NCBI RefSeq assembly: GCF_002909485.1
Contig: NZ_PPXG01000007.1
Span: 186,001 to 250,000, forward strand
DNA: 64,000 bases
DNA from: Stutzerimonas stutzeri
GTDB taxonomy: Bacteria > Pseudomonadota > Gammaproteobacteria > Pseudomonadales > Pseudomonadaceae
Direction: 5' to 3'
In this document: piece by piece, positions 36,362-46,644 of the stretch
How the letters are laid out: the number at the start of each line of letters is the position of its first letter
Position numbering within the stretch: position 1 is the stretch's first letter
Position numbers and translations under genes: made by a program
The notes under the pieces: generated by a model
Database searches by the model: none
The model's input: only the letters and a program-made list of their open reading frames with translations
Told to the model about the DNA's origin: nothing

Positions 36362-37060
36362 TCAGCGCGACTCGACCAGGACGACCTCGCTGTTTTCCAC
36401 TGCTCTGACGCTCAGCCGCGCCTCATCGCGCACGGCCACACCATCGCCTGCGGCAACTTCGAGCCCGTTGACCTCGATACGGCCACTGGCGGGCACCAGA
36501 TAGACACGGCGCCCATCGGCGATCTCATAGCCGGCACTCTGCCCCGCAGCAAGCGTAGCCGCTGCCAGCCTGGCTTCAGCACGAATCGGCAGTGCCTCGT
36601 CGTCGCCGGGCAGACCACTGGCGAGCGTGACGAAGGCACCGGCGCGCTCCCCACTTGGGAAGGCCCGCGTACCCCAGCTCGGTGGCAGGCCGGTCTGCTG
36701 CGGGTGAATCCATATCTGGAAAATTCGCGCTTCCACATCCTCCAGGTTGTACTCGCTGTGCACGATGCCGGTGCCGGCGCTCATCACCTGCACATCGCCG
36801 GCGACGGTACGGCCGCGGTTGCCCAGGCTGTCTTCGTGCGTGATGGCGCCCTGACGGACGTAGGTGATGATCTCCATGTCCCGGTGCGAGTGCGGCTCGA
36901 AGCCCGACTGCGGCGCGATGCTGTCGTCGTTCCATACGCGCAGACGGCCCCAGCGCATGCGCTCTACGTCGTGATAACCGGCGAAGGAAAAGTGGTGGCG
37001 CGCGTTCAGCCAGCCGTGCTGCGCATGACCAAGCTGGGCATATGGACGTAGTTCGATCAT
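36362..37060 (-). CDS. Pirin-family protein (YhaK/quercetinase-like)
   Basis: A 232-residue bicupin protein. The N-terminal cupin shows the metal-binding pattern [18 protein letters not shown] and a later HSEYN (pirin-type His/Glu ligands). Pirins act as quercetin dioxygenases or redox sensors; the substrate here is unknown. The ATG at 37060 gives the normal family start [17 protein letters not shown]; upstream codons are not family-like. Likely an operon with wrbA. Confidence 0.88.
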   Translation of the reverse strand: MIELRPYAQLGHAQHGWLNARHHFSFAGYHDVERMRWGRLRVWNDDSIAPQSGFEPHSHRDMEIITYVRQGAITHEDSLGNRGRTVAGDVQVMSAGTGIVHSEYNLEDVEARIFQIWIHPQQTGLPPSWGTRAFPSGERAGAFVTLASGLPGDDEALPIRAEARLAAATLAAGQSAGYEIADGRRVYLVPASGRIEVNGLEVAAGDGVAVRDEARLSVRAVENSEVVLVESR

Positions 37061-37284
37061 CTCGCTCTCCGCAAACAGGTTCCGGGCGGCCCCGGCCAAT
37101 GAGGGAGATGATCCATTCAATCAGATCTAAAATGTTTGCAATTTTCAGTCAGTAAATATCGATCTATCCGATATAAATTAGGCGAGCGGCCTTCGATTTA
37201 TCTGAAGCGGTGGCCAATCTCTTGCCCGCGACGACTTTCCCTGCCACAAAGCGCTTCCTCTTTCAGCTTTCAGGAAGCGCATGA

Positions 37285-37626
37285 ATGAACGATGAATTGC
37301 TGGTCGAAGACATTCAGCTCGGCGACGGCAAAGCGGTGGTCAAAGGCGCTCTGATCACCACCCAGTACCGCGGCACGCTGAGCGACGGCACGCCGTTCGA
37401 CAGTTCCTACGAGCGCGGCAAACCCTTCCAATGCGTGATCGGCACGGGACGAGTAATAAAGGGCTGGGACATCGGGCTGATGGGCATGAAGGTCGGCGGC
37501 AAACGCAGGCTTTTCGTCCCGGCGCATCTCGGTTACGGCGAGCGCCAGGTCGGCGCGCATATCCCGCCCAATTCGGATCTGCACTTCGAGATCGAACTGC
37601 TCGAAGTGCTTACGCGCGACGACTGA
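37285..37626 (+). CDS. FKBP-type peptidyl-prolyl cis-trans isomerase
   Basis: A 113-residue single-domain FKBP without signal peptide, so cytoplasmic. The fold markers GALITTQYRGTLSDGTPFDSS, FQCVIGTGRVIKGWDIGLMGMKVGG and IPPNSDLHFEIELLEV are intact. It has its own 224-base upstream region, AT-rich near 37130-37190, shared divergently with the pirin gene. That stretch probably carries promoters but I could not define a convincing pair. Confidence 0.92.
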   Translation: MNDELLVEDIQLGDGKAVVKGALITTQYRGTLSDGTPFDSSYERGKPFQCVIGTGRVIKGWDIGLMGMKVGGKRRLFVPAHLGYGERQVGAHIPPNSDLHFEIELLEVLTRDD

Positions 37627-37634
37627 AAACAAGG

Positions 37635-37662
37635 CCAATGCGGCTCGGGCGAGCCGCATTGG
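37635..37662 (-). terminator. Terminator hairpin at the end of opgH
   Basis: A 13-base perfect inverted repeat, CCAATGCGGCTCG / CGAGCCGCATTGG. On the minus strand it is followed by CCTTGTTTT, a weak T tract; it also faces the FKBP 3' end, so it may be bidirectional. Confidence 0.7.
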
Positions 37663-37671
37663 GCAGGTGAC

Positions 37672-40248
37672 TCAGACAGCGCCCGTCAAATCAGGTCGCG
37701 CCACGCGATGCGGGTACTCTTCCTGATAACGCGCGAGCCAGGCTGCGCCTGCCGGGTCTTCCCAGGCGTGCCGATGCAACAGGGCCATGCCGTCCGGGTC
37801 GTTGAGCAACCGCCAGCGCGCCGCCTCGGCATTCTCACCAGCGGGCCCGGCAGCAATGACTTCCTCCAGGCGCTGCTCACGCAGGAGTTCCGCGGCAGGC
37901 ACCACCTTGGCATGGCGAGCACGTGCCATAGCGCAGACCAGCGCGTTGTAAAGCGGATCGACCACCGCCACGATGAAGCCATGGCGCAAGGCTTCGGCCT
38001 GATTCTGCTGCTGGTAAAGATCGGTATTTGCCAGTTCGGTGGGCGGTGCATATTCCTCCGGAATCAGAAATAGCTTGCAGCGCCGCGCGGCCAGACCGAG
38101 CCCTGTACGGCTGGTGATCACCGACACCGGCGCCGACAGGATCAGCGACACCACGATCGGCGCCAACCACCAGAGAAAGGCCGCATCCAGCCAGGCGACC
38201 AGCGCCGTCCAGAGCACGCCGATGACGATCTGCGAGCCGTGTCGACGCAGAGCTTCGCTCCACGGGGTCGCATTATCGCCCCGCTGCGGTGAGTTCCACT
38301 GCACCGACCAGCCGAGAAAGGCGGAGGTGACGAACACGCTGTGGAACAGCATGCGCACCGGCGCCAGCAGCACGGAAAACAGCGTCTCGATCAGCATCGA
38401 GGCCACCACACGCAGCCGCCCACCGTAAGCCTCCGCACCTTGAATGCACACCAGCAGTACGCTGAGCAGCTTGGGCAGGAACAGCAGCGTCATGGTTGCC
38501 GAGAACAGCGCGATCGCTTCTTCCGGTTGCCAGCGCGGCCATAACGGATAGAGCTGGTTAGGCTGCAGGAAGTACTCGGGCACCATCAGCGTATGGATCG
38601 CCAGCAGGCCGGTAGATAGCAGCAGGAAGAGGAACCACAGCGGCGCCGACAGGTAGGACATCACGCCGGTGAGAAACACCAGGCGGTGAACCGTGTGCAC
38701 GCCACGCACCATGAACAGACGGAAGTTCATCAGGTTGCCGTGACACCAGCGACGGTCCCGCTTGAGTTCGTCGAGCAGGTTGGGCGGCAGTTCCTCGTAA
38801 CTGCCCGGCAGGTCATAGGCGATCCAGACGCCCCAGCCGGCACGACGCATCAGCGCTGCCTCGACGAAGTCGTGGGAAAGGATTGCCCCGGCGAACGACC
38901 CTGTTCCCGGTAGCGGCGCCAGTGCGCAATGCTCAATGAAAGGTTTGACCCGAATGATCGCGTTGTGACCCCAGTAGTGCGACTCACCCAGCTGCCAGAA
39001 ATTGAGCCCGGCGGTGAACAATGGACCGTAAACACGCGTTGCGAACTGCTGCAGCCGGGCGTAGAGCGTGTCCATGCCCGAGGCCTTGGGCGCAGTCTGG
39101 ATGATGCCAGCGTTGGGGTTGGCTTCCATCAGCCGGACCAGACTGGTCAGACATTCGCCGCTCATCACGCTATCGGCATCCAGCACCACCATGTAGCGGT
39201 AGCTGCTACCCCAGCGGCGGCAGAAATCATCGATGTTGCCGCTCTTGCGCTTTACCCGACGCCGGCGGCGTCGGTAGAAGATATGGCCAAAGCCATCAAC
39301 CGCGCGGCACAGCTCGACCCAGGCCTTCTGCTCGGCAACGCAGGTGTCCGGGTCGTTGCTATCACTGAGCACGAAAATGTCGAAATGCTCCAGCTCGCCA
39401 GTCGCCTTGAGTGATTCGTAGGTTGCCCGCAAGCCGGCGAACACTCGTGGCACATCTTCGTTGGCAATCGGCATCACCAGCGCGGTACGCGCCTCGGCGG
39501 GTATCGGTTCGGTACCGGGGCTGCTGGCCGAGATGCTGTAGCGATCCTTGCCACGCAGCAGCTGGAAAAAGCCCATCAGTGCGGTCCAGAACCCCACCGA
39601 AACCCAGCAGAACAGCAGCGCAAAGAGCAGCAGAATGCTGGTCTGCACCACATAGGGAAGGATTTGCCGGGCCGATTCTGACAGCGGCTGGACGAAGACC
39701 TCCTGCATGTCGACCAGAAACCAGCCTTGGTAAGGCAGCACTGCCTTCATCTGCCAGGTGGCGAATGCCGTCTGACCAAGCATCAGCAACAGCAGCGCGG
39801 CGCGGCGCAACGCCGCGACCCGCCGCCAGCGTGCTTCGTCGAGCGGCTGCGGGCTGGGCTCGAACTGCCGGCGCGGCGGCGTACGCCCCAGCATACGACG
39901 CCAGCCGCGGCGCAGGATGTTGGTGTGCCAGGGTTCGGGCACCATGCGCGTACGTACGATCGGCGGGGTCGATTGCACGTACGCACGACCCTGGTAATCC
40001 TCGGCGATCACCCCAGCCCGATCGAACAGATCGCCCCATCCCATTCGCAGCCGAGCCACGACCGAATCGAGCAGACGGCGTGACGGGACACGGTCTCCAG
40101 ATGCATCGCCGGACAGCTCGTCATGCAGCGCCAGCAGGTCGCCCTGCTCTGCCGCCTGCCGGTATCTGGCCGGCTCCTCGGCGTCGGGCAAGGCCAGACT
40201 GTCGCAATAGGTTTGCGCCACTTCGTTTACCGAATGTTGCTCATTCAT
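37672..40248 (-). CDS. opgH: Glucans biosynthesis glucosyltransferase OpgH (MdoH)
   Basis: Inner-membrane processive GT2 glucosyltransferase that polymerises the beta-1,2-linked backbone of osmoregulated periplasmic glucans from UDP-glucose. The 858-residue protein has several transmembrane helices around a cytoplasmic catalytic domain with LDADSVMSG (DxD), a further Asp in SHDFVEAAL and RRWCHGN (QxxRW-like). The ATG at 40248 overlaps the opgG stop by eight bases. Second gene of opgGH. Confidence 0.95.
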   Translation of the reverse strand: MNEQHSVNEVAQTYCDSLALPDAEEPARYRQAAEQGDLLALHDELSGDASGDRVPSRRLLDSVVARLRMGWGDLFDRAGVIAEDYQGRAYVQSTPPIVRTRMVPEPWHTNILRRGWRRMLGRTPPRRQFEPSPQPLDEARWRRVAALRRAALLLLMLGQTAFATWQMKAVLPYQGWFLVDMQEVFVQPLSESARQILPYVVQTSILLLFALLFCWVSVGFWTALMGFFQLLRGKDRYSISASSPGTEPIPAEARTALVMPIANEDVPRVFAGLRATYESLKATGELEHFDIFVLSDSNDPDTCVAEQKAWVELCRAVDGFGHIFYRRRRRRVKRKSGNIDDFCRRWGSSYRYMVVLDADSVMSGECLTSLVRLMEANPNAGIIQTAPKASGMDTLYARLQQFATRVYGPLFTAGLNFWQLGESHYWGHNAIIRVKPFIEHCALAPLPGTGSFAGAILSHDFVEAALMRRAGWGVWIAYDLPGSYEELPPNLLDELKRDRRWCHGNLMNFRLFMVRGVHTVHRLVFLTGVMSYLSAPLWFLFLLLSTGLLAIHTLMVPEYFLQPNQLYPLWPRWQPEEAIALFSATMTLLFLPKLLSVLLVCIQGAEAYGGRLRVVASMLIETLFSVLLAPVRMLFHSVFVTSAFLGWSVQWNSPQRGDNATPWSEALRRHGSQIVIGVLWTALVAWLDAAFLWWLAPIVVSLILSAPVSVITSRTGLGLAARRCKLFLIPEEYAPPTELANTDLYQQQNQAEALRHGFIVAVVDPLYNALVCAMARARHAKVVPAAELLREQRLEEVIAAGPAGENAEAARWRLLNDPDGMALLHRHAWEDPAGAAWLARYQEEYPHRVARPDLTGAV

Positions 40249-41812
40249 GGGGAGGAATCTGGTAGGTCCAGGTTTCGGAAAGGGTGTTTTCACCATCCAC
40301 CAGCGCCGCGCGCATCTCTACCGGCCGCGCTGGATCATGCACCTTGAGCCGCAGCGTCAGGCGCCAGCCTTTGGTGACTGGGTTGTAACGCAGATTGTTT
40401 TCCACCAGCTCGGCATTGTTATCGATGCTGACGCGGGTGGTCACCGGTGCATCCTCGGCGAGCTGCTCCAGCACTGGGCCGACGAAATCCACTATCAATG
40501 CAGTCGTGCCGTCCGGCTGACGGATCAGATTGCTTTGTTTGACGTCGCCAGCGGAGATACGCGTCTGCTGTACCCAGGCCAGCTTAGGGTCGTGCAGGCC
40601 AGGTTCATCCATGGAGAAATGCAGGCGATACTCCAGATCCAGCGATTGGCCGGGTTCGGGCTGCTTTTCCGGAGACCAGAAGGCCACGATGTTGTCATTG
40701 GTCTCGTCAGGCGTCGGGATCTCCACCAGCTCGACGTGGCCCTTGCCCCAGTCGCCGCGGGTCTCTACCCAGCCACTGGGGCGCAATTCGTAACGGTCGT
40801 CCAAATCCTCGTAACGGCCAAAGTCGCGGGTGCGCTGCATCAGGCCGAAGCCTCGTGGGTTCTCTACGTTGAACGCGCTGACGGCAAGGCGCTGCGGATT
40901 GTTCAGCGGACGCCAGAGCCACTCTCCATTGCCTGCATGAATCGCCAGACCTTCGGAGTCGTGCAACTGCGGACGATAGTTCAGCGAAGTGCTGGGCTGG
41001 TTGGCGCCAAACAGGAACATGCTGGTCAGTGGAGCAATACCGAGCTTGCCGACCGGATCGCGGAGAAACACCTTTGCCTGCACATCCAGGGTACTGTCCT
41101 TGCCAGGCGTCAGCACCATGCGATAGGCACCGGTGGCACGCGGCGAATCGAGCAGCGCATAGATCACCAGGTTGCGCCGATCAGGTTGCGGCCGCTCCAC
41201 CCAGAATTCGCGAAAACGCGGAAACTCCTCCCCTCCCGGCAGTGCCGTGTCGATGGCCAGTCCCCGCGCCGAAAGCCCGTACCACTGGCCCTTGCCGACA
41301 ATGCGGAAATAACTGGCACCGAGCAGCGTCATCACCTCGTCCTGCTTGTCCGCCTTGTTCAGCGGATAGAGCACTTTGAAACCGGCGAAACCGAGACCTT
41401 CCAGCGCGGCAGGGTCGATCTCGACGCCATCGAACTGGAACATGGCCGGGTCGTAGCGAATCTCACGCACTTTCGTCGCGGTGATTTCGTTGATGCGTAC
41501 CGGCGTGTCGAAATGCATGCCCTGATGGTAGAACTGCAGGTGGAACGGTGTTTCGGCGTCCTTCCAGTAGGCGTGCTCCGGGTTGAAACGCACGCGTTGG
41601 TAGTCGGCGAATGCCATCTTGCGGAATTCATCTGGAAGATTGCTGGCCGGCTCTTCGTAACCGCTAGCAGCCAGCGCCTTCGCACGCTCGGCCACATCAT
41701 CGAGGCCGAACGCCAGCGCGCTGCCGGCCATCAGCATGCACAATCCGCCTACCAAGCCCGCCAACATGCGCGCCGGCTGGGTTCTCGTATTCCATTGAAA
41801 AATGCGTAACAC
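40241..41812 (-). CDS. opgG: Periplasmic glucan biosynthesis protein OpgG (MdoG)
   Basis: A 523-residue periplasmic protein needed for branching or release of osmoregulated periplasmic glucans. It has a signal peptide (to about 35, AGSALAFG) and family segments [41 protein letters not shown] and [19 protein letters not shown]. The start is GTG at 41812 with GGAGG just upstream. It precedes opgH. The 143 bases before it contain an 8-base-pair hairpin (41891-41916) without T run, after bglX. Confidence 0.95.
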   Translation of the reverse strand: MLRIFQWNTRTQPARMLAGLVGGLCMLMAGSALAFGLDDVAERAKALAASGYEEPASNLPDEFRKMAFADYQRVRFNPEHAYWKDAETPFHLQFYHQGMHFDTPVRINEITATKVREIRYDPAMFQFDGVEIDPAALEGLGFAGFKVLYPLNKADKQDEVMTLLGASYFRIVGKGQWYGLSARGLAIDTALPGGEEFPRFREFWVERPQPDRRNLVIYALLDSPRATGAYRMVLTPGKDSTLDVQAKVFLRDPVGKLGIAPLTSMFLFGANQPSTSLNYRPQLHDSEGLAIHAGNGEWLWRPLNNPQRLAVSAFNVENPRGFGLMQRTRDFGRYEDLDDRYELRPSGWVETRGDWGKGHVELVEIPTPDETNDNIVAFWSPEKQPEPGQSLDLEYRLHFSMDEPGLHDPKLAWVQQTRISAGDVKQSNLIRQPDGTTALIVDFVGPVLEQLAEDAPVTTRVSIDNNAELVENNLRYNPVTKGWRLTLRLKVHDPARPVEMRAALVDGENTLSETWTYQIPPHE

Positions 41813-41955
41813 ACCGCCTCCGAATTACACGTTTGAACAGAGTTCGCTCTGCGTCGCTGAGGTTTGGTTGCATGCAGCCTACTCGTCCAGCCGCCGTGCC
41901 ATCAGCACCACGGCGGACGCATGTGCCGCATGCAAAGCGCCTATAGAAAAATGCC

Positions 41956-44250
41956 TTACAACAACTCGAATCGCTCGCTGATTACTGCCCGCGAATCTAA
42001 TCCCAACTGAACTTCGAACTCACCTGGCTCAGCCACGTAGTCGAGTTTCGCGTCATGGAACTTCAAATCGCTCTCGCCCAGCTCGAAGCGTATCAATCGC
42101 GTCTCGCCGGGCTCTAACATGAGCTTTTCAAAGCGCTTGAGTTCCTTGACCGGGCGCACGCTGGAGCCGACCAGATCCTGCAGATACAGCTGCACCACCG
42201 TCGCTCCGGCGCGCTCGCCAGTGTTCTTCACCGTTACGCTGACCTCCAGATTCTGGCCGCGTTTCAGTTTGTGTCCTGAAAGCTGCGGCTTGGACAGCTC
42301 AAACTTTGTGTAGCTCAGGCCGTAACCGAACGGGTAAAGCGCACCGTTGGATTCGTCGAAGTACTGCGAGGTGTAGTTGCCGGGACGTCCCTCGACATAG
42401 GGACGCCCCAGCCGCGGGTGGTTGTAATAGGTCGGTATCTGGCCGACCGAGCGCGGAAAGGAGATCGGCAACTTGCCGGACGGGTTGTGCTCGCCGAGCA
42501 GTACATCGGCAATCGCATGCCCACCCTCGGTGCCGGAGAACCAGGTTTCCAGCACCGCATCGGCGTGCTCCTTGACCCAGCCAAGTTGCAACGGCCGCCC
42601 GTTCATCAGCACCACCACCAACGGTTTTCCGGTGGCGACCAGTGCTTCGAGCAGCGCCTGCTGGCTGGCCGGCAAAGCGAGGCTGGTGCGGCTGGAAGAC
42701 TCATGCGACATACCGCGTGACTCGCCTACAGCGGCAACGATCACGTCGGCTTCCCGCGCGGCACGTACCGCCTCATCGATCATCGCCTGGGGCGGGCGCG
42801 GGTCCTGTGTCACTTCGGGGCGGTCCCAGTTGAGAAAATTCAGATACTCGATCAACCGCGGATCATCGGTGACATTTGCACCACGGGCATGAATGACCTG
42901 TCCGGTGGCGCCAACCGCGGCTTCGAGTCCCTGGCGCAGGGTCACCGTCTGTGCAGCCACGCCAGCGGCCGACCAGCTGCCGAGCATGTCAACGTGGGAA
43001 TCGGCAAGCGGACCGACCAAGGCAATGGTCGCCTCCTTGCGCAGCGGCAATGTCTGCTGGCGGTTCTCCAGCAAGACCAGTGAATCGCGCGCAACCTGTC
43101 TTGCCGCGTCGCGGTGCAGCCGGCTTTCGGCATTGACCTCGACAGGATCGTCCGCCGCCTTGCCGATGCGCAGGTAGGGGTCATGGAACAGACCGAGGTC
43201 GTACTTGGCGCCCAGCACACGGCCCACAGCCTGGTCGATCAGCTCGATCGGCACCTCACCGCGCTCGACCAGCCCCGGCAGCTCTTGGAGATAAAGCGAG
43301 TCATGCATGCTCAGGTCGATGCCCGCCTCGATTGCCAGGCGTGCTGCCGTACGGCCATCCGGGGCGACCCCGTGCCGCAGCAGTTCATCGATGGCGCCAT
43401 GGTCGCTGATGTTCAACCCGCGAAAACCCCAGTCGTCGCGCAGCAGGTCGCGCAACAGCCAGCGGTTGGCGCTGGCTGGCATGCCGTTGACGGTGTTTAG
43501 GGCCACCATCACCCCGCCGGCTCCTGCGTCAACGGCGGCACGGTAAGGCGGCAGATAGTCCTGGTGCATGCGTTGCGGGCTCATATCGACCACGTTGTAG
43601 TCGCGCCCACCCTCCACCGCACCGTAAAGAGCGAAGTGCTTGACGCTGGCCATCACGCTGTCCGACGCAGAGAGACGCTGGCCCTGGTAAGTGCGCACCA
43701 GCGTGCCGGCGATCTGCGAGACCAGGTAGGGATCTTCACCGAAACCTTCGGAGGTGCGGCCCCAGCGTGGATCACGGGTGATGTCGACCATCGGCGCAAA
43801 GGTCAGGTCCAGCCCATCGGCGCTGGCTTCGATGGCCGACACGCGGCCGCTCAGGGCAATGGCCTCAAGATCCCAGCTGGAGGCCAGCGCCAGGCTGATC
43901 GGGAAGATGGTGCGGTGGCCATGAATGACGTCGTAGGCGAAGAAGATCGGGATACCCAGACGGCTGCGCAACGCGGCGTCCTGCATGGGGCGGTTGTCGG
44001 TACGCGTGACCGAATTGAATGTCGCACCGATGCGCCCGGCAGCAATCTCCTCGGCAATCCGCTCGCGCGGCATGTCGCTGCCAATGCTGATGAGGCGCAA
44101 TTGGCCGATCTTCTCCGCCAGGGTCATGCGCTCGAGCAACGTTTCGATCAGCGCCTGGCGGTCGTCCAGCGGCAATGCCGGCGGCGCCGCAAAAGCGTAT
44201 GGGCTCATCGCACTGGCAAGCAGCACAAACGGCAACAGCCTTTTTATCAT
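41956..44250 (-). CDS. bglX: Periplasmic beta-glucosidase, GH3 family (BglX)
   Basis: A 764-residue exported glycoside hydrolase removing terminal beta-linked glucose. It has a signal peptide (to about 20, YAFAA), a GH3 N-terminal barrel with the nucleophile region LNISDHGAIDE, the C-terminal GH3 domain and a fibronectin-III-like domain (EVSVTVKNTGERAGATVVQLYLQD). The ATG at 44250 has GGAG at suitable spacing; in-frame ATG codons at 44253 and 44268 are less well placed. It lies directly upstream of opgGH, which suggests turnover of their glucan. Confidence 0.93.
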   Translation of the reverse strand: MIKRLLPFVLLASAMSPYAFAAPPALPLDDRQALIETLLERMTLAEKIGQLRLISIGSDMPRERIAEEIAAGRIGATFNSVTRTDNRPMQDAALRSRLGIPIFFAYDVIHGHRTIFPISLALASSWDLEAIALSGRVSAIEASADGLDLTFAPMVDITRDPRWGRTSEGFGEDPYLVSQIAGTLVRTYQGQRLSASDSVMASVKHFALYGAVEGGRDYNVVDMSPQRMHQDYLPPYRAAVDAGAGGVMVALNTVNGMPASANRWLLRDLLRDDWGFRGLNISDHGAIDELLRHGVAPDGRTAARLAIEAGIDLSMHDSLYLQELPGLVERGEVPIELIDQAVGRVLGAKYDLGLFHDPYLRIGKAADDPVEVNAESRLHRDAARQVARDSLVLLENRQQTLPLRKEATIALVGPLADSHVDMLGSWSAAGVAAQTVTLRQGLEAAVGATGQVIHARGANVTDDPRLIEYLNFLNWDRPEVTQDPRPPQAMIDEAVRAAREADVIVAAVGESRGMSHESSSRTSLALPASQQALLEALVATGKPLVVVLMNGRPLQLGWVKEHADAVLETWFSGTEGGHAIADVLLGEHNPSGKLPISFPRSVGQIPTYYNHPRLGRPYVEGRPGNYTSQYFDESNGALYPFGYGLSYTKFELSKPQLSGHKLKRGQNLEVSVTVKNTGERAGATVVQLYLQDLVGSSVRPVKELKRFEKLMLEPGETRLIRFELGESDLKFHDAKLDYVAEPGEFEVQLGLDSRAVISERFELL

Positions 44251-44347
44251 CATGCTCCGCAATCCCATTCGTTGAACCGATCAGCCACACACAGCCCCCC
44301 ATCGCGCCGGCCGAGAGGTCCGCTCGCAATGGGTTAGCGTCTAGTTT

Positions 44348-45139
44348 TTAAAGCTCGATGGTGCCGTCGAGATAAAGCACGGCCTGCCCGGCCACCATTA
44401 CCCGATCCGCCTCGACGCGGCAGTGCAGCATGCCGCTACGCACCGACGCCTGCAGGGCCACCAGCTCGTTACGCCCCAGCCGCCCGGCCCAGTACGGCGC
44501 AAGCCCGGCATGGATGGAACCAGTTACCGGGTCCTCAGCACCGCCGTTCGCTGGCCAGAAATAGCGTGAGACGAAATCCTGCTCGCGTCCTGGCGCGGTC
44601 ACCACTACATCCAGCGGTGCCAACGTGCGCAGCGGCTCGAGGTCGGGTGTCAACATGCGCACCTGCTGCTCGTCGCGGTAGACGGCGAACCAGGCCTGCT
44701 CATTGCGCAGCACCGCTTCCGGCTCGCACCCAAGCCCCTGTAACAATACCGCCGGCGGCTCGGCAACCGGCTCCGGTGCGCGGTTGGGGAAGCTCATTTC
44801 CAGCAGGCCGTCGGCCCGACGCTGCACGCTCAGATCGCCCACGGCGGCAGCGCGGAAAACCAGCGGAGCCTGCGCCAGCCCCGCTTCCAGCAGTACAAAG
44901 GCACTGGCCAGCGTCGCATGCCCGCAGAAATCGATTTCGGTAAGCGGCGAAAACCAACGGATGTGAAACGCCCCGTCCGCTTCGCGCACGAAGAAGGCGG
45001 TTTCGGAAAGGTTGTTTTCGGCGGCAATGGCCTGCATCAGCTCATCTGGTAGCCAGGTTTGCAGAGGGATCACTGCCGCGGGATTGCCCCTGAAGCGTTC
45101 GGCGGTAAAAGCATCGACCTGGAACATCCGCAATTTCAT
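44348..45139 (-). CDS. PhzF-family isomerase/epimerase
   Basis: A 263-residue cytoplasmic protein of the PhzF (phenazine biosynthesis-like) family with the diaminopimelate-epimerase-like fold. Marker segments are FRGNPAAVI, NLSETAFF (catalytic Glu in this family), FCGHATLAS and EDPVTGSIHAGLAPYW. Nothing nearby belongs to phenazine synthesis, so it is probably one of the many PhzF proteins of unknown substrate. Confidence 0.9.
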   Translation of the reverse strand: MKLRMFQVDAFTAERFRGNPAAVIPLQTWLPDELMQAIAAENNLSETAFFVREADGAFHIRWFSPLTEIDFCGHATLASAFVLLEAGLAQAPLVFRAAAVGDLSVQRRADGLLEMSFPNRAPEPVAEPPAVLLQGLGCEPEAVLRNEQAWFAVYRDEQQVRMLTPDLEPLRTLAPLDVVVTAPGREQDFVSRYFWPANGGAEDPVTGSIHAGLAPYWAGRLGRNELVALQASVRSGMLHCRVEADRVMVAGQAVLYLDGTIEL

Positions 45140-45270
45140 GTTTGCACCCTGTGCACGGTCAAGCGACCGCCGCCTACTCTAACCGGGCTGACGGGGTGCT
45201 AGCCAGTGGTGCGTGAAGGCTGAAGGGCCCGCAACTCACTGGCTCAGCCGACGCCTGTCGGCGGGACCAT

Positions 45271-45981
45271 TCAGCCCAGGGCAAAGGGCAGCAGCAGCGC
45301 GATCAGGATGCCCAGCAGACTCATCCCCAGCGCCGCGAAAGCACCGCATTCGTCACCCTCCTCCAGAGCCCTTGCCGTACCGATGGCATGCGCATTGATG
45401 CCGTAGCTCAGGCCTCGCGCGGCAGGATGATCGACGCCCGCCCAACGCAGCAAAAGCGGCCCCAGTGCCGTACCAATGACACCGGTAAGCATGACGAACA
45501 CCGCGGCCAACGAGGCCAACCCACCAAGCTGCTCGGCCACCAGCATGGCGATCGGCATGGTCGCCGACTTCGGCGCCAGACTCATCAACACCGGCAGCTG
45601 CGCACCGAGCGCCCAGGCGATCGCCAGCGTCAGCACCACGCTGAGCACGCCGCCGATGGCCAGGGTGATGACGATCGGCCAGAACAACTGCTGAATCCGC
45701 TTGAGATGACGATGAAGCGGCACTGCCAGCGCCACGGTAGCCGGGCCTAGCAGCATGGCGATCAGCGAGGCGCCCTCGCGGTAGCGTGCATAATCCAGGC
45801 CAACCAGAGTCAGGGTGCCGACCACCAGCAGCATGCCCACCATCACCGGCTGCAACACCAGCCAGCCGCTGCGCCGGTAGAGCATCAACGCCAGTTGGAA
45901 AGCGATCAGGGTCAGCGCCACGGCGAACAACGGATGCACCACAACGGCGGCCCAGGCCGTCGGCCAATTCAGGACGTTCAT
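45271..45981 (-). CDS. lrgB: LrgB/CidB-family membrane protein
   Basis: A 236-residue inner-membrane protein with about six helices and the LrgB signature LMSLAPKSATMPIAM and YGINAHAIGTARALEEGDECGAFAALGM. LrgB works with holin-like LrgA in autolysis control or overflow-metabolite transport. Its start overlaps the lrgA stop by four bases. Confidence 0.92.
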   Translation of the reverse strand: MNVLNWPTAWAAVVVHPLFAVALTLIAFQLALMLYRRSGWLVLQPVMVGMLLVVGTLTLVGLDYARYREGASLIAMLLGPATVALAVPLHRHLKRIQQLFWPIVITLAIGGVLSVVLTLAIAWALGAQLPVLMSLAPKSATMPIAMLVAEQLGGLASLAAVFVMLTGVIGTALGPLLLRWAGVDHPAARGLSYGINAHAIGTARALEEGDECGAFAALGMSLLGILIALLLPFALG

Positions 45982-46343
45982 GACTGATCCTCCTGTTGCC
46001 GATCCAGCCGGCGAATCAGCCGCTGCATCAGCCAGCCGCAGAACGGCACGGTGATCAGCAACGACAGTACCAGTCCGGCGGCGATGGCCGGCAAGTCATC
46101 CAGCAGTGCGGTACCACTGGTCATGATCCCGGCGGCCGGCACGATGAGCAGCAGCGGCAGGTACTGCAGCAATAGCGCGGCGGTCTTCTCCAACGATTCG
46201 GGAATGCTGCGGCGCAGCAGCAACATACCGAACAGCAACAGCATGCCGATGATCGGCCCAGGCAGTGCCGGCAGCAGCACCAGATTGATCAGGTTGCCGA
46301 GCAGTTGCAGCAGCACCAGCCAGGTCAGGCCCTTGAGAATCAT
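45978..46343 (-). CDS. lrgA: CidA/LrgA-family holin-like protein
   Basis: A 121-residue membrane protein with four helices and the CidA/LrgA segment LGNLINLVLLPALPGPIIGMLLLFG. It forms the holin-like partner of LrgB. The ATG at 46343 has GGAG eight bases upstream. A 12-codon reading frame with a stronger GAGGAG site ends on its start codon (see next entry). First gene of the lrgAB operon. Confidence 0.92.
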   Translation of the reverse strand: MILKGLTWLVLLQLLGNLINLVLLPALPGPIIGMLLLFGMLLLRRSIPESLEKTAALLLQYLPLLLIVPAAGIMTSGTALLDDLPAIAAGLVLSLLITVPFCGWLMQRLIRRLDRQQEDQS

Positions 46344-46378
46344 CGGTAGCTCTCCATCGGTGGCAGGTCATGAGTCAT
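46340..46378 (-). other. Possible 12-codon leader frame overlapping the lrgA start
   Basis: ATG at 46378 reads MTHDLPPMESYR and stops at TGA (46342-46340), overlapping the lrgA ATG. It has GAGGAG about eight bases upstream, a better site than that of lrgA. It could couple lrgA translation to a leader, or be chance. Confidence 0.3.
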
Positions 46379-46492
46379 GACAGTAGCTCCTCGTTGCTTG
46401 GCAAAAGGCCTCGACTATGGCGGGCCTCATCGAGATAAAACAGGATCAGATGAGCACGAAAAAAGCGGATCAGCCACTACCAGAGCGATCCT

Positions 46493-46506
46493 CTGACACA
46501 GATCAA
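46493..46506 (+). promoter_or_regulatory. ANR/FNR-box-like sequence upstream of ccoG
   Basis: CTGAC-ACAG-ATCAA matches TTGAT-N4-ATCAA at 8 of 10 defined positions, about 140 bases before ccoG. The 301-base divergent region 46344-46644 otherwise holds the lrgA leader frame, several GGATCAG/CTGATCC elements (46453-46459, 46474-46480, 46550-46556) and no gene. Confidence 0.3.
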
Positions 46507-46644
46507 CGCATGACAGCGTGCGGCCGCGAACGTCACTCCCAGTGCACATCTGATCCGTATTTTAGTGATTCATCTGAGTCTGTTATGCATGGTCCTTGGC
46601 GCGGATCATCCGCCTCGCCTGAAAAGCCTATGGGGCGAAGCCTA

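Noticed and set aside
40247..41809. 520-codon plus-strand frame opposite opgG
   Set aside because: Mirror of opgG over nearly its whole length, so a codon-bias artefact.
41891..41916. CCGCCGTG...CACGGCGG hairpin considered as a bglX terminator
   Set aside because: The stem is eight base pairs with a 10-base loop and no T run; it is too weak to call alone.
45247..45262. GCCGAC...GTCGGC hairpin after lrgB considered as a terminator
   Set aside because: Only six base pairs with no T run.
46417..46644. 76-codon in-frame extension upstream of ccoG
   Set aside because: It has no family similarity, lies in a divergent promoter region with operator-like elements, and the start at 46645 gives the expected CcoG N-terminus.
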